Source of the DNA: Aerococcus suis
Lineage (GTDB): Bacteria > Bacillota > Bacilli > Lactobacillales > Aerococcaceae
Reading direction: 5' to 3'
DNA: 64,000 nt
Assembly (NCBI RefSeq): GCF_900176325.1
Contig: NZ_FWXK01000002.1
Span: 186,001 to 250,000, forward strand
In this document: piece after piece, positions 25,262 through 34,641 of the stretch
Numbering within the stretch: position 1 is the first letter of the stretch
How the letters are laid out: the number at the start of each line of letters is the position of its first letter
The notes under the pieces: model-generated
Databases searched by the model: none
Told to the model about the DNA's origin: nothing
What the model saw: only the letters and a program-made list of their open reading frames with translations
Program-made: the position numbers and the translations under genes

Positions 25262-26131
25262 CTATTTTTTCACTGAAACTAACGTTCGAAGTCTCGGTAA
25301 TGCTAAACATAAGGCAACAATTAGTGCTGAGAAAAATTTAAAATCATTGGGATCAAAATTAAGCAACAACACGACGGTTAACAATAAGCGATAAGTAATT
25401 GATCCGACAACAATGGTAACTAAACGTTTAAGCATCGTAACATTGCGAATTAACACTTCCCCAATAATAATTGAAGCCAATGCAATAACAGTAGATCCTA
25501 TCCCCATGCTAATATCCGTAAATCCATTATCGGTAGCGACTAAATAACCAGAAACAGCTATCAATCCGTTGGCCATCATGTACCCTAGCATGAGCATCTC
25601 GTTCGTATCGATTCCTAATGACCTAGCCATTTTAGGATTATCTCCAGTTGCAATCATACTTTGGCCAACTTCAGTTTGTAAAAAGAAATATAAGCCCAAT
25701 ACAATGATTAAACAAATAAGAATACCAATAATAATTGTATCGATATTTCGTGGTAAATTTAAATTTGAAAATAATGTTTTTAACGACGTCACATTCGATA
25801 AATTTAAATTAGCGGTTCCCATAATTTTTAAATTAATCGAATAAAGTCCCGTCATGGTAATAATACCAGCTAGTAATGAATCAATTTTTAATTTTGTCAC
25901 TAATAACCCAGTTAACGATCCAGCAGCCATACCACCGATAAAACTAAGGAATAATGCGAGTACTGGATGAATATTAAAAGATAGTAATTGCGCTCCGATA
26001 GCCGCCCCTAAGGTAAATGTCCCTTCAGCCGTTAAATCGGCTCGATTCAAAATCCTAAAACTAATAAAAATACCTAATCCCATAACCGCCCAAACAAGTC
26101 CCTGAGCGATAGCACTAATCATTAAATCCAT
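25262..26131 (-). CDS. trpY: ABC importer permease (TrpY-type, BPD_transp_2 fold)
   Basis: 289 residues with about eight hydrophobic helices, of the LivH/BMP-like permease family. 'NRADLTAEGTFTLGAAIGAQLL' near residues 28-50 is typical of the subgroup that accompanies PF04392 binding proteins. 'ATGDNPKMARSLGIDTN' in the cytoplasmic loop is the expected contact for the ATPase. It begins right after the binding-protein gene and is followed 10 bases later by the ATPase gene. A single permease gene implies a homodimer. Confidence 0.88.
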   Translation of the reverse strand: MDLMISAIAQGLVWAVMGLGIFISFRILNRADLTAEGTFTLGAAIGAQLLSFNIHPVLALFLSFIGGMAAGSLTGLLVTKLKIDSLLAGIITMTGLYSINLKIMGTANLNLSNVTSLKTLFSNLNLPRNIDTIIIGILICLIIVLGLYFFLQTEVGQSMIATGDNPKMARSLGIDTNEMLMLGYMMANGLIAVSGYLVATDNGFTDISMGIGSTVIALASIIIGEVLIRNVTMLKRLVTIVVGSITYRLLLTVVLLLNFDPNDFKFFSALIVALCLALPRLRTLVSVKK

Positions 26132-27166
26132 TTAATTACCTCCTTCAACGGTCTTCGCATTTTCGCTAACTTCTTTCGGTAAATCCAAATTCAAACGTTC
26201 AGCCTGGTTGGGATTTATAATCATATCGGTTTTTTCTGTATTGACAATGGCATACTGTGACAAATCTGCTCCTTCAATAGCATCTGCAATGATATTAGCT
26301 GTATCACGTCCAATTTGATACTGATTAACCCCTACTGTAGCCAGTCCTCCAGCACTAACCATGGTATCGACGGCTGGAAATACAGGCACTTGTTTTTCAT
26401 CAGTGATGCCAATTAGTGTTGGCATGGCACTAGCAATGGTATTGTCATTCGGAACATAAATCGCTTCTACATTAGCTGCTAACTTTTCCCCAACTTGAGC
26501 CAAATCATTTGTTTGTGAAATAGTTGCTTCTTTAATTGTAATTCCTCGTTTTTCAGCCTCTGCTTTAACAGCACGTACAGATACTTCAGCGTTGGTTTCT
26601 GAGCTATTATATAAAATACCTAACGTTTTAATATCTGGTAGGATTTTTTGAATCAAATCTAATTGCTCACTGACTGGAGATAAGTCAGAGGTCCCTGACA
26701 CGTTGCGGCCAGGTTGATCTAGTGATTTCACTAATCCAGCATCAACTGGGTCTGTTACGCCAGCCATTACTAAAGGGAGACGGTTATTACTTGCTTGGTT
26801 TAAGGCTTGGGCAGCTGGTGTCGCCAAGCCGACCAGTAATTGATTATTTGCATTCATCATATCTTCAGCTAACATCTTCAGATTACTTTGATCACCTTGA
26901 CCATTTTGGTAATCGATTTTTATATTCTCATCATCTACATAACCACGTTCCCCTAATCCATCATATATTCCTTGTCTAATATCATCTAAGGCTGGATGAG
27001 CTATAAACTGCAATAATCCAATATGAATCGTTTCATTTACAGCTTTCACATGATAATCTTCTGTTGCGATTTGAGTATCCCGTGATACTAAAATTTTTGG
27101 CATTCCGAGAAATATAGCAAATAAACAAATAGTCAATAGATATCCGAGTGTTGTCCATTTTTTCAT
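26132..27166 (-). CDS. trpX: ABC importer substrate-binding protein (TrpX-type, PF04392-like)
   Basis: 344 residues. An N-terminal hydrophobic segment at about 8-28 lacks a clear lipobox Cys at the end, so it may be an uncleaved anchor or a signal peptide. The mature part has the family's features: HIGLLQFIAHPALDDIRQG, GLATPAAQAL, VMAGVTDPVDAGLV, TLGILYNSSETNAE, YVPNDNTIASAM. It captures the substrate outside the membrane. AGGAGG lies 7 bases before the ATG, immediately after the second leader terminator. First gene of the operon. Related proteins are described as tryptophan binders; thiamine-precursor or other aromatic ligands cannot be excluded. Confidence 0.88.
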   Translation of the reverse strand: MKKWTTLGYLLTICLFAIFLGMPKILVSRDTQIATEDYHVKAVNETIHIGLLQFIAHPALDDIRQGIYDGLGERGYVDDENIKIDYQNGQGDQSNLKMLAEDMMNANNQLLVGLATPAAQALNQASNNRLPLVMAGVTDPVDAGLVKSLDQPGRNVSGTSDLSPVSEQLDLIQKILPDIKTLGILYNSSETNAEVSVRAVKAEAEKRGITIKEATISQTNDLAQVGEKLAANVEAIYVPNDNTIASAMPTLIGITDEKQVPVFPAVDTMVSAGGLATVGVNQYQIGRDTANIIADAIEGADLSQYAIVNTEKTDMIINPNQAERLNLDLPKEVSENAKTVEGGN

Positions 27167-27182
27167 AATGTTTCCTCCTACT

Positions 27183-27218
27183 AAAAAAGCTTCCCAATGC
27201 TGAGCTGATGGGAAGCTT
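27183..27218 (-). terminator. Second terminator in the trpXYZ leader
   Basis: A perfect 10-bp stem AAGCTTCCCA (27209-27218) with TGGGAAGCTT (27187-27196), then TTTT, ends 7 bases before the ribosome site of trpX. Its loop contains CAGCTCAG (27200-27207), the exact complement of CTGAGCTG at 27297-27304 in the upstream attenuator. A complete terminator this close to the gene would need a way to be bypassed. Confidence 0.8.
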
Positions 27219-27224
27219 AACTAT

Positions 27225-27345
27225 AAAAAAAGCCCCCATAGTTACTTTTGTAAGTAATCTATGCGGACGATATCATGCGAATTTTCCACATAGATACAGC
27301 TCAGAAAAAACTGATGTTGTATCTATGGGTTAACATAAACACAAC
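27225..27345 (-). promoter_or_regulatory. Ribosome-mediated attenuator of trpXYZ (mutually exclusive hairpins)
   Basis: Five segments in RNA order. 1: 27345-27334 (GTTGTGTTTATG). 2: 27327-27316 (CATAGATACAAC). 3: 27298-27285. 4: 27267-27252. 5: 27247-27233. 1 pairs with 2 (12 bp, two G-U). 2 pairs with 3 (10 bp plus two G-C beyond a bulge). 3 pairs with 4 (11 bp, one G-U). 4 pairs with 5 (6+5 bp), giving a terminator followed by U7 at 27225-27231. Segment 1 begins at the last base of the leader-peptide stop codon, so a ribosome at the stop blocks 1, frees 2 for 3, and allows the 4:5 terminator. A ribosome stalled at the Trp codon leaves 1:2 and 3:4 to form, and transcription continues. Confidence 0.75.
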
Positions 27346-27395
27346 TACTCTATGTGGCTTTGCCAGTATACAGTGGATTGTGTGAAATGTATCAT
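27345..27395 (-). CDS. Leader peptide of the trpXYZ attenuator
   Basis: A 16-codon frame, ATG to TAG, preceded by AGGAG at 8-base spacing, gives MIHFTQSTVYWQSHIE. Codon 11 is UGG (Trp), after UAC (Tyr). It ends exactly where the first attenuator segment starts. There is no other function for so short a frame with so good a ribosome site in a leader. A single Trp codon is fewer than the tandem pair of enterobacterial trpL, so sensitivity may be lower, or the nascent chain itself may contribute to stalling. Confidence 0.7.
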   Translation of the reverse strand: MIHFTQSTVYWQSHIE

Positions 27396-27428
27396 ATGAT
27401 TCGCTCCTAACTCTTTGTATTTAACAGA

Positions 27429-27457
27429 AGTGTATCATGATAATCTTTTTTTGACAA
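27429..27457 (-). promoter_or_regulatory. Promoter of the trpXYZ leader
   Basis: TTGTCA (27452-27457), 17 bases, TACACT (27429-27434) with TG one base before the -10 (extended -10). It gives a leader of about 255 bases before trpX. Confidence 0.65.
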
Positions 27458-27482
27458 CCAATATTCAGACAATTAACACTTT

Positions 27483-27511
27483 TTGCCTGAATTCTGTTAA
27501 TTTGTTATAAT
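27483..27511 (+). promoter_or_regulatory. Promoter of rqcH
   Basis: TTGCCT (27483-27488), 17 bases, TATAAT (27506-27511), 26 bases before the start codon. Confidence 0.75.
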
Positions 27512-27536
27512 AGCCGCTTAGAAAGGTGGCGTTATC

Positions 27537-29195
27537 ATGTCTCTAGATGGTTTATTTACACATGCTTTAGTTCAAGAATTGAATCGTCAATTTCAAGATA
27601 GCCGAATTCATAAAATTCAACAACCTTATGATGAAGAAGTGATTTTAACAATTCGCGCCAATCGTAAAAATTATAAGTTATTGTTATCCGTTCATTCTCA
27701 ATTTGCTCGGGTACAAATTACTAACGAAAATTATGTTAATCCCGACACCCCACCTAATTTCTGTATGGTCTTAAGAAAATTTGTCGAAGGAAATCGCATC
27801 TTATCTATTCAACAATATGAAAATGACCGTATTATTTGTTTTAATTTAGAACGAAAAAATGAAATTGGAGACTTTGAAGAACAACAAATCATTATTGAAT
27901 TGATGGGAAGACATAGTAATATCTTTTTATTATCAGCTGATAATAGCATTATTGATTGTATTAAACACGTTCCTATTTATCAAAACTCTTTTAGAACGTT
28001 ATTACCTGGTGCTCAGTATCAACTTCCACCTCAAGGTAATCAAGTCAATCCATGGAAAGCATCCTTTTTACCTAATGCTCTGCCCAGTTTAGATGACTTA
28101 TCTGCAAAAGATCTACAAAAATATTATATGGGCATTGGCCGTGACAGTGCTAAGGAAATTTTATCTATGATGAAAGGTGAGAATGACCGGTTACGTGGTT
28201 TAGAAGCTTTTTTAACTCGATTTGATCATCTTCAACCAACTCTTACCATTAACGATGAGGGTAAAACATTCTTTACGCCATTTCCATTCCAAACACTTTC
28301 TGGAGATAAATCAACCTTTCCTTCATTAAGTGATTTATTACAAGCTTACTTTGAAACAAAAGCAAAACAAGATCATATTAAGCAAGTAGGAAGTCAGCTA
28401 GTAACCGTTGTTTCAAGAGAAATCAAAAAAAATAAACATAAGTTAAATCGGCTTCAAGACGACTTGAATAAATCTCAACAAGCAGATGCTTATCAATTAC
28501 GTGGTGAATTATTAACAACTTATCTTTATCAAATGACTAAAGGGCAATCAGAGATTACCGTTAATAACTACTACGATGACGATAAACCTTTAACCATTGC
28601 ATTGGACCCGACTTTAACACCGTCTCAAAATGCCCAACATTACTTCCATAAATATAATAAACTAACGGATTCTATTACTCATATTCATGAGCAAATGGCT
28701 AAAACCAAAGCCGAATTAAGTTATTTGGAGTCTGTTGACACTCAAATTCAGTTAGCTGAACCCCAAGAGTTAAATGAAATTAAAGATGAACTGATTCATG
28801 AAGGTTATTTAAAAAAACAAAAGCAAAAACGTAGTCATAAAAATAAACGGTTAAAACCTCGTCATTTTACAACACAATCTGGTACATCAATCTTGGTTGG
28901 ACGAAACAATCGTCAAAATGATGAATTAACCATGCGTAAAGCGAATAAAAATCATTATTGGTTCCATACAAAAGACATTCCGGGTAGTCATGTGATTTTA
29001 ATGACTGATAATCCTAGTGACGAAGACATTGTTGAAGCCGCTCAACTTGCCGCTAAATATTCAAAATATGCCCAATCCACTAATGTACCCGTTGATTACA
29101 CTCAAGTAAAAGATGTGAAAAAACCTAATGGTGCGAAACCTGGTTTTGTTAATTATTTTAATCAACAAACAGTATTTGTAACCCCTAATCGTTAG
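27537..29195 (+). CDS. rqcH: Ribosome quality control protein RqcH (NFACT family, FbpA-like)
   Basis: 552 residues; AAAGGTGG precedes the ATG. NFACT-N domain at 1-190 (MSLDGLFTHALVQELN, FCMVLRKF), helical coiled-coil region about 270-410, and NFACT-R at 440-552 with HYWFHTKDIPGSHVIL. In B. subtilis RqcH binds 50S subunits carrying stalled nascent chains and adds C-terminal alanine tails that mark them for proteolysis. Older names call it a fibronectin-binding protein. It is a little shorter than the usual 560-575 residues but all domains are present. Single-gene unit. Confidence 0.94.
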   Translation: MSLDGLFTHALVQELNRQFQDSRIHKIQQPYDEEVILTIRANRKNYKLLLSVHSQFARVQITNENYVNPDTPPNFCMVLRKFVEGNRILSIQQYENDRIICFNLERKNEIGDFEEQQIIIELMGRHSNIFLLSADNSIIDCIKHVPIYQNSFRTLLPGAQYQLPPQGNQVNPWKASFLPNALPSLDDLSAKDLQKYYMGIGRDSAKEILSMMKGENDRLRGLEAFLTRFDHLQPTLTINDEGKTFFTPFPFQTLSGDKSTFPSLSDLLQAYFETKAKQDHIKQVGSQLVTVVSREIKKNKHKLNRLQDDLNKSQQADAYQLRGELLTTYLYQMTKGQSEITVNNYYDDDKPLTIALDPTLTPSQNAQHYFHKYNKLTDSITHIHEQMAKTKAELSYLESVDTQIQLAEPQELNEIKDELIHEGYLKKQKQKRSHKNKRLKPRHFTTQSGTSILVGRNNRQNDELTMRKANKNHYWFHTKDIPGSHVILMTDNPSDEDIVEAAQLAAKYSKYAQSTNVPVDYTQVKDVKKPNGAKPGFVNYFNQQTVFVTPNR

Positions 29196-29198
29196 TAG

Positions 29199-29238
29199 CG
29201 AACATGCGTTTGTACTTTGCAAACATAAGTGCTATAAT
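29199..29238 (+). promoter_or_regulatory. lexA promoter with SOS box
   Basis: CGAACATGCGTTTG (29199-29212) matches the Gram-positive LexA box CGAACN4GTTCG with one change in the right core (GTTT for GTTC). It overlaps TTGTAC (29210-29215), which is followed after 17 bases by TATAAT (29233-29238). Autoregulation by LexA is expected. Confidence 0.85.
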
Positions 29239-29264
29239 AAAAAAAACGAGAAGGAGCGATTCAT

Positions 29265-29876
29265 ATGAAAGCTCGTCAACAAGAGATTTTACAATTCATC
29301 TACGAAAGTGTGACAGAACAAGGTTATCCCCCAACAGTTCGTGAAATATGCCAAGAAGTTCATTTATCTTCTCCATCGACTGTACATGGACATATTAGTC
29401 GATTAGAGGCAAATGGTTATTTATTTAAAGATCCAACGAAACCTCGGGCGATGGAAATTACTCAAAAAGGATTAGCTGCATTAAATGTTAAACCTGAAGG
29501 CATTCCAATTGTCGGAACTGTTACGGCTGGTGAACCAATTACTGCTGTACAAAATATTGAAGATACCTTCCCTATTCCCCCGTCCTTAGCTAATACTGAC
29601 GCTGAATTATTTATGTTAAAAATTCGTGGGGAATCAATGATTAATGCAGGTATTTTTGATGGTGACTATGTCATTGTTCGTCAGCAAACAAGTGCTAATA
29701 ATGGTGAAATCGTCATTGCAATGACTGATGAAGAAGAAGCAACATGTAAAACCTTTTATCGAGAAGACAATCATTATCGTCTACAACCTGAAAATGATAC
29801 CATGGAACCTATTATTTTAAATCATGTCCATATTTTGGGTAAAGTTGTCAGCTTATTTAGAGAAAATATTCTATAA
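29265..29876 (+). CDS. lexA: SOS repressor LexA
   Basis: 203 residues. Winged helix at 1-65 ([24 protein letters not shown]). The self-cleavage bond Ala88-Gly89 (VTAGEP), catalytic Ser124 (GESMINAGI) and Lys162 (ATCKTF) are all present, so RecA-stimulated autoproteolysis should work. It represses DNA-repair genes until damage. AAGGAG precedes the ATG. It sits alone between its own SOS-box promoter and a terminator. Confidence 0.97.
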   Translation: MKARQQEILQFIYESVTEQGYPPTVREICQEVHLSSPSTVHGHISRLEANGYLFKDPTKPRAMEITQKGLAALNVKPEGIPIVGTVTAGEPITAVQNIEDTFPIPPSLANTDAELFMLKIRGESMINAGIFDGDYVIVRQQTSANNGEIVIAMTDEEEATCKTFYREDNHYRLQPENDTMEPIILNHVHILGKVVSLFRENIL

Positions 29877-29880
29877 ACTA

Positions 29881-29912
29881 AAAAACGCTACATTTATTTG
29901 TAGCGTTTTTTT
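29881..29912 (+). terminator. Terminator of lexA
   Basis: AAACGCTACA pairs with TGTAGCGTTT around ATTTATT, then a run of T. Confidence 0.92.
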
Positions 29913-29978
29913 ATCGTTTATTTAAAAAGTTCTTCGCACAACTACTAATGAGTTTTTATGTCACTGCTTACACAGCAA

Positions 29979-30491
29979 TTAATATTTTAAAATCGTAAAA
30001 ACATCATAGTCACTTATTTTATCACGCGCTGCAAATTCTTCTAATTCAATTAGAAAAGCTGCTCCTACCACTTCTGCACCGAATGATTCCACTAAATCAA
30101 TGGTTGCTTTAATGGTTCCACCAGTTGCTAGTAGGTCATCTACAATTAATACCCGTTGACCAGGTTTAATAGCATCTTCATGAATTTGTAGGGTTGATTT
30201 TCCATACTCTAAACCGTAGTCAATTGTTTTAGTCGGACGTGGTAGTTTTCCTTTTTTACGTGCTGGGACAAAGCCTATCTCCAGTTCATACGCAACTGGA
30301 CATCCGACAATAAATCCACGAGCTTCTGGACCGACAATAACATCAACTTCTTTGTCACGCGCAAAATCAGCAATGTCTTTAAGTGCGGAACGAAATGCTG
30401 GTCCATCTGCCATTAATGGAGTGATATCACGAAATGTTACCCCCTCTTCTGGAAAGTTGGGAACATCGGCAATATAGTCTTCATAGTTCAT
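29979..30491 (-). CDS. apt: Adenine phosphoribosyltransferase
   Basis: 170 residues. [15 protein letters not shown] lies near residue 12, [10 protein letters not shown] near 54, and the PRPP motif [13 protein letters not shown] near 119. It converts adenine and PRPP to AMP. Its start overlaps the recJ stop by 4 bases, the recJ-apt arrangement common in Gram-positive bacteria. Last gene of rnz-SDR-recJ-apt. Confidence 0.96.
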   Translation of the reverse strand: MNYEDYIADVPNFPEEGVTFRDITPLMADGPAFRSALKDIADFARDKEVDVIVGPEARGFIVGCPVAYELEIGFVPARKKGKLPRPTKTIDYGLEYGKSTLQIHEDAIKPGQRVLIVDDLLATGGTIKATIDLVESFGAEVVGAAFLIELEEFAARDKISDYDVFTILKY

Positions 30492-32815
30492 GATTTTTCC
30501 TCCTGAAAAAAATACTCTTTTATTTCTTCACTATCATTATACAATAAAAAACGCTCAGCTGTTATTTGGGAATGAAATTTTTTCATTGTATCACTAGCTA
30601 ATAAATCTTTCTTTTCACTGATAGGTTGAATCAAGCAATGGTTATTTTCCCATTTTACAATACCTAGCTCAACAAATGTTTGCATCATTTTTTGGAAACG
30701 ATAAGGTGGAAGATTTAAAAATTTAGCTAGTTTCGCTTCTTGACCTTTCAACGGAATATCGGGATGCGAATTTAAATATTTGAATAACTTCGCAAAATCC
30801 TCTCTTGTTGGCATACCAGAAAGATAAGCTGAATGAGCAGTATAGGCAAATAGATAAATATTTGCTACCGCTGAATTTTTAATAACTTGCTTAATTTTAT
30901 CAATAGCTAAAATACAATCAAAAATTACAAGATTTTCTTTTGTTGCTGCTACAGATTCCAATTCAGCATCACTCGTTAAGCGCCATTCACTGGAACTAGG
31001 AATTTCTCGCGTATAAGCCTCTAGATACTGGGGATTATCGCAGACATATAAAGCATTCTCTATTGAAAATATTCGTTGACGACTGGTCGACTGACGCAAA
31101 TCATATAATGCTGGTGCCACTTGTAAAATATCTTGAATGATGACTTGTGGCGTATCGACGCCATTCCAATGATTAATTGATAATTCAACGACCAAATCAA
31201 TTGGTGCATCAGTTGACAGTTGATCCATCCATTCCCCTTTTTTAAACCCAATGGCTGCTACTGAATCCTCTTGGTTGTTCGTTAACATCAATTTCAAGGT
31301 TTGTTTATCTTTTCCTAATCGACGAGCTGACTGGATATCGATATTTTTTAATAGAAAACGGGGTTTGGCCCAATCTGTTCCAAAAGGTTGTAAGGTTTTT
31401 AATGCTTTAATCTGAGTTAATGATACTTGATCAAGATTAATTTCAGTTGTTACCTCTAAAGGCTCCTTAGCATTAATTATTGACTCATAAGAAGACATTG
31501 CGTTTAGTAGGTGATCAGCCCACTGTGAATATTGATCCTCTGTTATTGTCATACCAGCAGCCATTTCATGACCACCAAAAGCTTTCGCATACTGTTTGAC
31601 ATCTGTCAGCAAGGCAAACATATCAATACCAGTTATTGAACGAGCAGATCCTTTGTAGACTGACTCTGCTTCTAATTTCGCTAATAAAATGGTTGGCCGA
31701 TGATATTTTTCTACCACCCGAGAAGCTACAATGCCTAAGACACCTTGATGCCAGTTCGAATCACTTAAAACGATGATTGGAGGTATATCTTGAAGTGACT
31801 GTAATTTTTGGTCAACATCATTACTTATACGTTCAACTTCAGCTTTACGTAAATTATTGGTTTCCTCAATTAATTCAAGATAGTTCATAATCTCATCGCT
31901 ATCAAAACTAGTTAACAATTTAACACCAGGTGTAGGATCTCCCATTCGGCCCAGTGCATTTAATCGAGGAGCGATAACAAAACCAATTGTTTCCTCATTA
32001 ATTGATGTCGTATCTACATGTTCTTTTTCAAAAAACATTTGTAAGCCAAGACGTTCGGTATGCTGTAACTGTTGCAATCCAGCGGTGACTAATTGCCGGT
32101 TCTCACCTGTTAGACTCACCAAATCAGCAACCGTTCCAATAGCTGCTAAGTCAAGAAATTCAATCGGCACTTCTCCTAGTAACGCTTGAACAACTTTAAA
32201 GGCAACGCCTGCTCCAGCTAACTCGCCAAAAGGATAATTGCCTTCAGGGTGTCTAGGATGCACAATACTATATGCTTTTGGTAGCGTTTCTTGAATTTCA
32301 TGATGGTCAGTGACAAGGACATCTACCCCTTCATCCATTGCATATTCAATCGCTTCAAATCCAGCGACACCATTATCAACTGTGACAATTAACTGGATTC
32401 CCTGATTAATAAAATATTTATAAATATCAAGATTAGGGCCGTAACCATCTTCAAAACGATTAGGAACATAATACGTCACTTGAGCACCTATCATCTCTAA
32501 TGCTTCATACATAATGCTTGTACTAGTAATCCCATCAGCATCATAATCTCCATATACTAATATGTGCTCATTATTTTCAACCGCTGTTTGTAAACGATTA
32601 ATCATTTTTTTCATATCATGCATTAAAAATGGGTCATTTAATTCTGATTGTTCAGAAAACAATGCATTTAATTTGTCTAGCGTACTATATCCTCTGAGAT
32701 ATAGGATTTTAATAACCAACTGATTTTGTTCTAATTCATCAGCAAAATGTGAGATGTTTGCTAAATCCTCATCCGTTAGATTGGTTACTTGCCAATCATA
32801 AGTTGATTTAAACAT
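30488..32815 (-). CDS. recJ: Single-stranded-DNA-specific exonuclease RecJ
   Basis: 775 residues. The DHH-family motifs are seen as [11 protein letters not shown] near residue 83 and VTDHHE near 157, with the DHHA1 region containing GGHEMAAGM near 415 and an OB-like C-terminal half. It degrades single-stranded DNA 5' to 3' in mismatch, excision and recombination repair. The extra 200-residue C-terminal domain is typical of the longer Gram-positive form. It lies 12 bases after the SDR gene. Confidence 0.95.
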   Translation of the reverse strand: MFKSTYDWQVTNLTDEDLANISHFADELEQNQLVIKILYLRGYSTLDKLNALFSEQSELNDPFLMHDMKKMINRLQTAVENNEHILVYGDYDADGITSTSIMYEALEMIGAQVTYYVPNRFEDGYGPNLDIYKYFINQGIQLIVTVDNGVAGFEAIEYAMDEGVDVLVTDHHEIQETLPKAYSIVHPRHPEGNYPFGELAGAGVAFKVVQALLGEVPIEFLDLAAIGTVADLVSLTGENRQLVTAGLQQLQHTERLGLQMFFEKEHVDTTSINEETIGFVIAPRLNALGRMGDPTPGVKLLTSFDSDEIMNYLELIEETNNLRKAEVERISNDVDQKLQSLQDIPPIIVLSDSNWHQGVLGIVASRVVEKYHRPTILLAKLEAESVYKGSARSITGIDMFALLTDVKQYAKAFGGHEMAAGMTITEDQYSQWADHLLNAMSSYESIINAKEPLEVTTEINLDQVSLTQIKALKTLQPFGTDWAKPRFLLKNIDIQSARRLGKDKQTLKLMLTNNQEDSVAAIGFKKGEWMDQLSTDAPIDLVVELSINHWNGVDTPQVIIQDILQVAPALYDLRQSTSRQRIFSIENALYVCDNPQYLEAYTREIPSSSEWRLTSDAELESVAATKENLVIFDCILAIDKIKQVIKNSAVANIYLFAYTAHSAYLSGMPTREDFAKLFKYLNSHPDIPLKGQEAKLAKFLNLPPYRFQKMMQTFVELGIVKWENNHCLIQPISEKKDLLASDTMKKFHSQITAERFLLYNDSEEIKEYFFQEEKS

Positions 32816-32827
32816 TTGAAATCCTTT

Positions 32828-33616
32828 CTACCGATAATTTCCTAAAGCATAAAAGGAATGAATAACCTTTGCCCCAGTTTCAGGGAATAACTGTATTAAA
32901 CGATAAATTCCCTCATAATAGGCAGGAACCGTGATTTCCGTTCGCCCTTTTGCTAATGCTTTATGCATTTTTTTCGCTACCTTTTCAGGTGTCGTCGCAA
33001 ACTGTTTGACGTGCTCAAAATAAGCTTGACCATTCGCTTCATGGTTAAAGAAAGCCGTATCCGTTGGGCCAGGCAAAATCGAGGTTACTGTAATTGGTGT
33101 ATCCCATAAATCTTGGGCTAATGCTTTACAGAATCCATGTAATCCTGCTTTACTAGCTGCATAAAATCCTGATTTTGGTGTGAAAATTTTTCCTGCTACT
33201 GATGTAATGACACCAATCTCCCCATGATCTAAATTTTGATTTAACATTAGTAACGCCATCTCTTTAACGGTTAACATCGTTGCTATGAGATTAACTTGTA
33301 GCATTTTTTGCATATGTGCATTATCATGCTCTAATACATTCGCAAAGCGACCAAAGCCTGCACAGGAAACGAATCGCTCAATAGGCCCTACTTCTTGATG
33401 AAACTGTATAAATTTTTCGATATCGTCCAAATTACTATAATCGCAAATGATTGTTTTAACATCAGATGCTCCAGCAGTTAAACAAGCTAATTTTGTTTCT
33501 TGTAATCTATCTTCATCGCGTCCAGACAACACTAAACGTCTTCCTTCTTCAGCTGCTAATAACGCATATGATTTACCGATACCGCTACTTGCTCCTGTTA
33601 TACTTGTCCAATTCAT
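32828..33616 (-). CDS. Short-chain dehydrogenase/reductase
   Basis: 262 residues. The glycine motif TGASSGIGKSYALLA lies at 7-21, the catalytic Ser near 138 (ITSVAGK), and YAASKAGLHGFCKAL near 152-166 (Y-x3-K). The substrate is not predictable. Position between rnz and recJ is conserved in many Firmicutes without a known functional link. The N-terminus begins directly with the cofactor fold. Confidence 0.88.
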   Translation of the reverse strand: MNWTSITGASSGIGKSYALLAAEEGRRLVLSGRDEDRLQETKLACLTAGASDVKTIICDYSNLDDIEKFIQFHQEVGPIERFVSCAGFGRFANVLEHDNAHMQKMLQVNLIATMLTVKEMALLMLNQNLDHGEIGVITSVAGKIFTPKSGFYAASKAGLHGFCKALAQDLWDTPITVTSILPGPTDTAFFNHEANGQAYFEHVKQFATTPEKVAKKMHKALAKGRTEITVPAYYEGIYRLIQLFPETGAKVIHSFYALGNYR

Positions 33617-33624
33617 GTTATCAC

Positions 33625-34545
33625 CTACTCAATTTCAAACTCATCAAAGTCGTAAACAATATCTGTTGATTTAAAAATTAGACGAGCATCTTTCTGCAAT
33701 TGCTTCGCTTTATTTCCTACGTAGCGAGCTGAAATATGATTTAAGTATAGCTGTTTTACATGAGCTTTATGGGCCAATTGAGCCGCTTGAGCAGCAGTTG
33801 AATGGTAATAATTACGCGCCATTTTCTCTTCTCCAGCTTCAAAAGTGGCTTCATGGACTAACACATCAACATCTTGAGCTAAATTGACAGCCTGTGTGCA
33901 GTATCTCGTATCTCCTAAAATCGTTACTCGTCTACCAGGTTTGTCTTCTCCGATAAAATCATTACCGTCCAAAACAGTGCCGTCTTCAAGAGTTATCGTT
34001 TCTCGATTCTTTAATCGACCTAATAATGGCCCATTAGGAACGCCAGCTTCATGTGCTTTATCGACTAAAAGTTCTCCCGGATGATCACTTTCTTCAATAC
34101 GAAAACCGTACGTGGGAACGGCATGCACTAATGTATCATACGTTACTCGATATTGTTTATTCTCAAAAGCAACCCCTTTTTTATCAAGTTCAATAATTTC
34201 TAGGGGGTAGCCTAAGGTTGTTCCCGTAATTTTTAAACTTGTTTCAATATAGTTTTTTATACCTTTTGGTCCGTAAATAGTGAGTTTTTCATCTCCACCT
34301 TGAAAACTTCGACTACTTAAAAAACCAGGTAAGCCATAAACATGATCGCCATGCAAATGTGTAATAAAAATTTTACTGACTTTTCGCGGTTTTAAAGTTG
34401 TTCGCAAAATTTGTTGTTGAGTTGCTTCTCCACAATCAAACATCCACATTTCATTGCTTTCATCAAGAAGCTTCAACATTAAGCTTGAGACGTTTCGTGG
34501 TTTACTAGGTACACCCGCACCTGTTCCTAAAAAGTGTAACTTCAT
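33625..34545 (-). CDS. rnz: Ribonuclease Z
   Basis: 306 residues, metallo-beta-lactamase fold. LHFLGTGAGVPSKPRNVSS is at the start, metal motif THLHGDHVYGLPG near residue 63, and further ligands lie in GDTRYC and LYLNHISARY. It removes 3' trailers from tRNA precursors lacking an encoded CCA. First gene of the rnz-SDR-recJ-apt run; downstream gap is 8 bases. Confidence 0.96.
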   Translation of the reverse strand: MKLHFLGTGAGVPSKPRNVSSLMLKLLDESNEMWMFDCGEATQQQILRTTLKPRKVSKIFITHLHGDHVYGLPGFLSSRSFQGGDEKLTIYGPKGIKNYIETSLKITGTTLGYPLEIIELDKKGVAFENKQYRVTYDTLVHAVPTYGFRIEESDHPGELLVDKAHEAGVPNGPLLGRLKNRETITLEDGTVLDGNDFIGEDKPGRRVTILGDTRYCTQAVNLAQDVDVLVHEATFEAGEEKMARNYYHSTAAQAAQLAHKAHVKQLYLNHISARYVGNKAKQLQKDARLIFKSTDIVYDFDEFEIE

Positions 34546-34571
34546 GACCTACCATCCTTCTTACTCTATAA

Positions 34572-34612
34572 AGCGAAAGGGGCTGGGATATCCACTCCCG
34601 GCCTCTTTCGCT
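34572..34612 (-). terminator. Hairpin between obgE and rnz
   Basis: A strong imperfect stem, AGCGAAAGAGGCCGGGA with TCCCAGCCCCTTTCGCT on the minus strand, lies between the two genes. The T-run is poor (CTTTATAG), so it may be an RNA processing or stabilising hairpin rather than a full terminator. Confidence 0.55.
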
Positions 34613-34641
34613 CAATTACTTATTCAACACCTTTTTATTAT

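Noticed and set aside
27183..27457. T-box riboswitch upstream of trpXYZ
   Set aside because: The conserved T-box (AGGGTGGNACCGCG-like) and the specifier-loop GAA-codon-A pattern are absent, while both are plain in the glyQS and hisS leaders of the same window.
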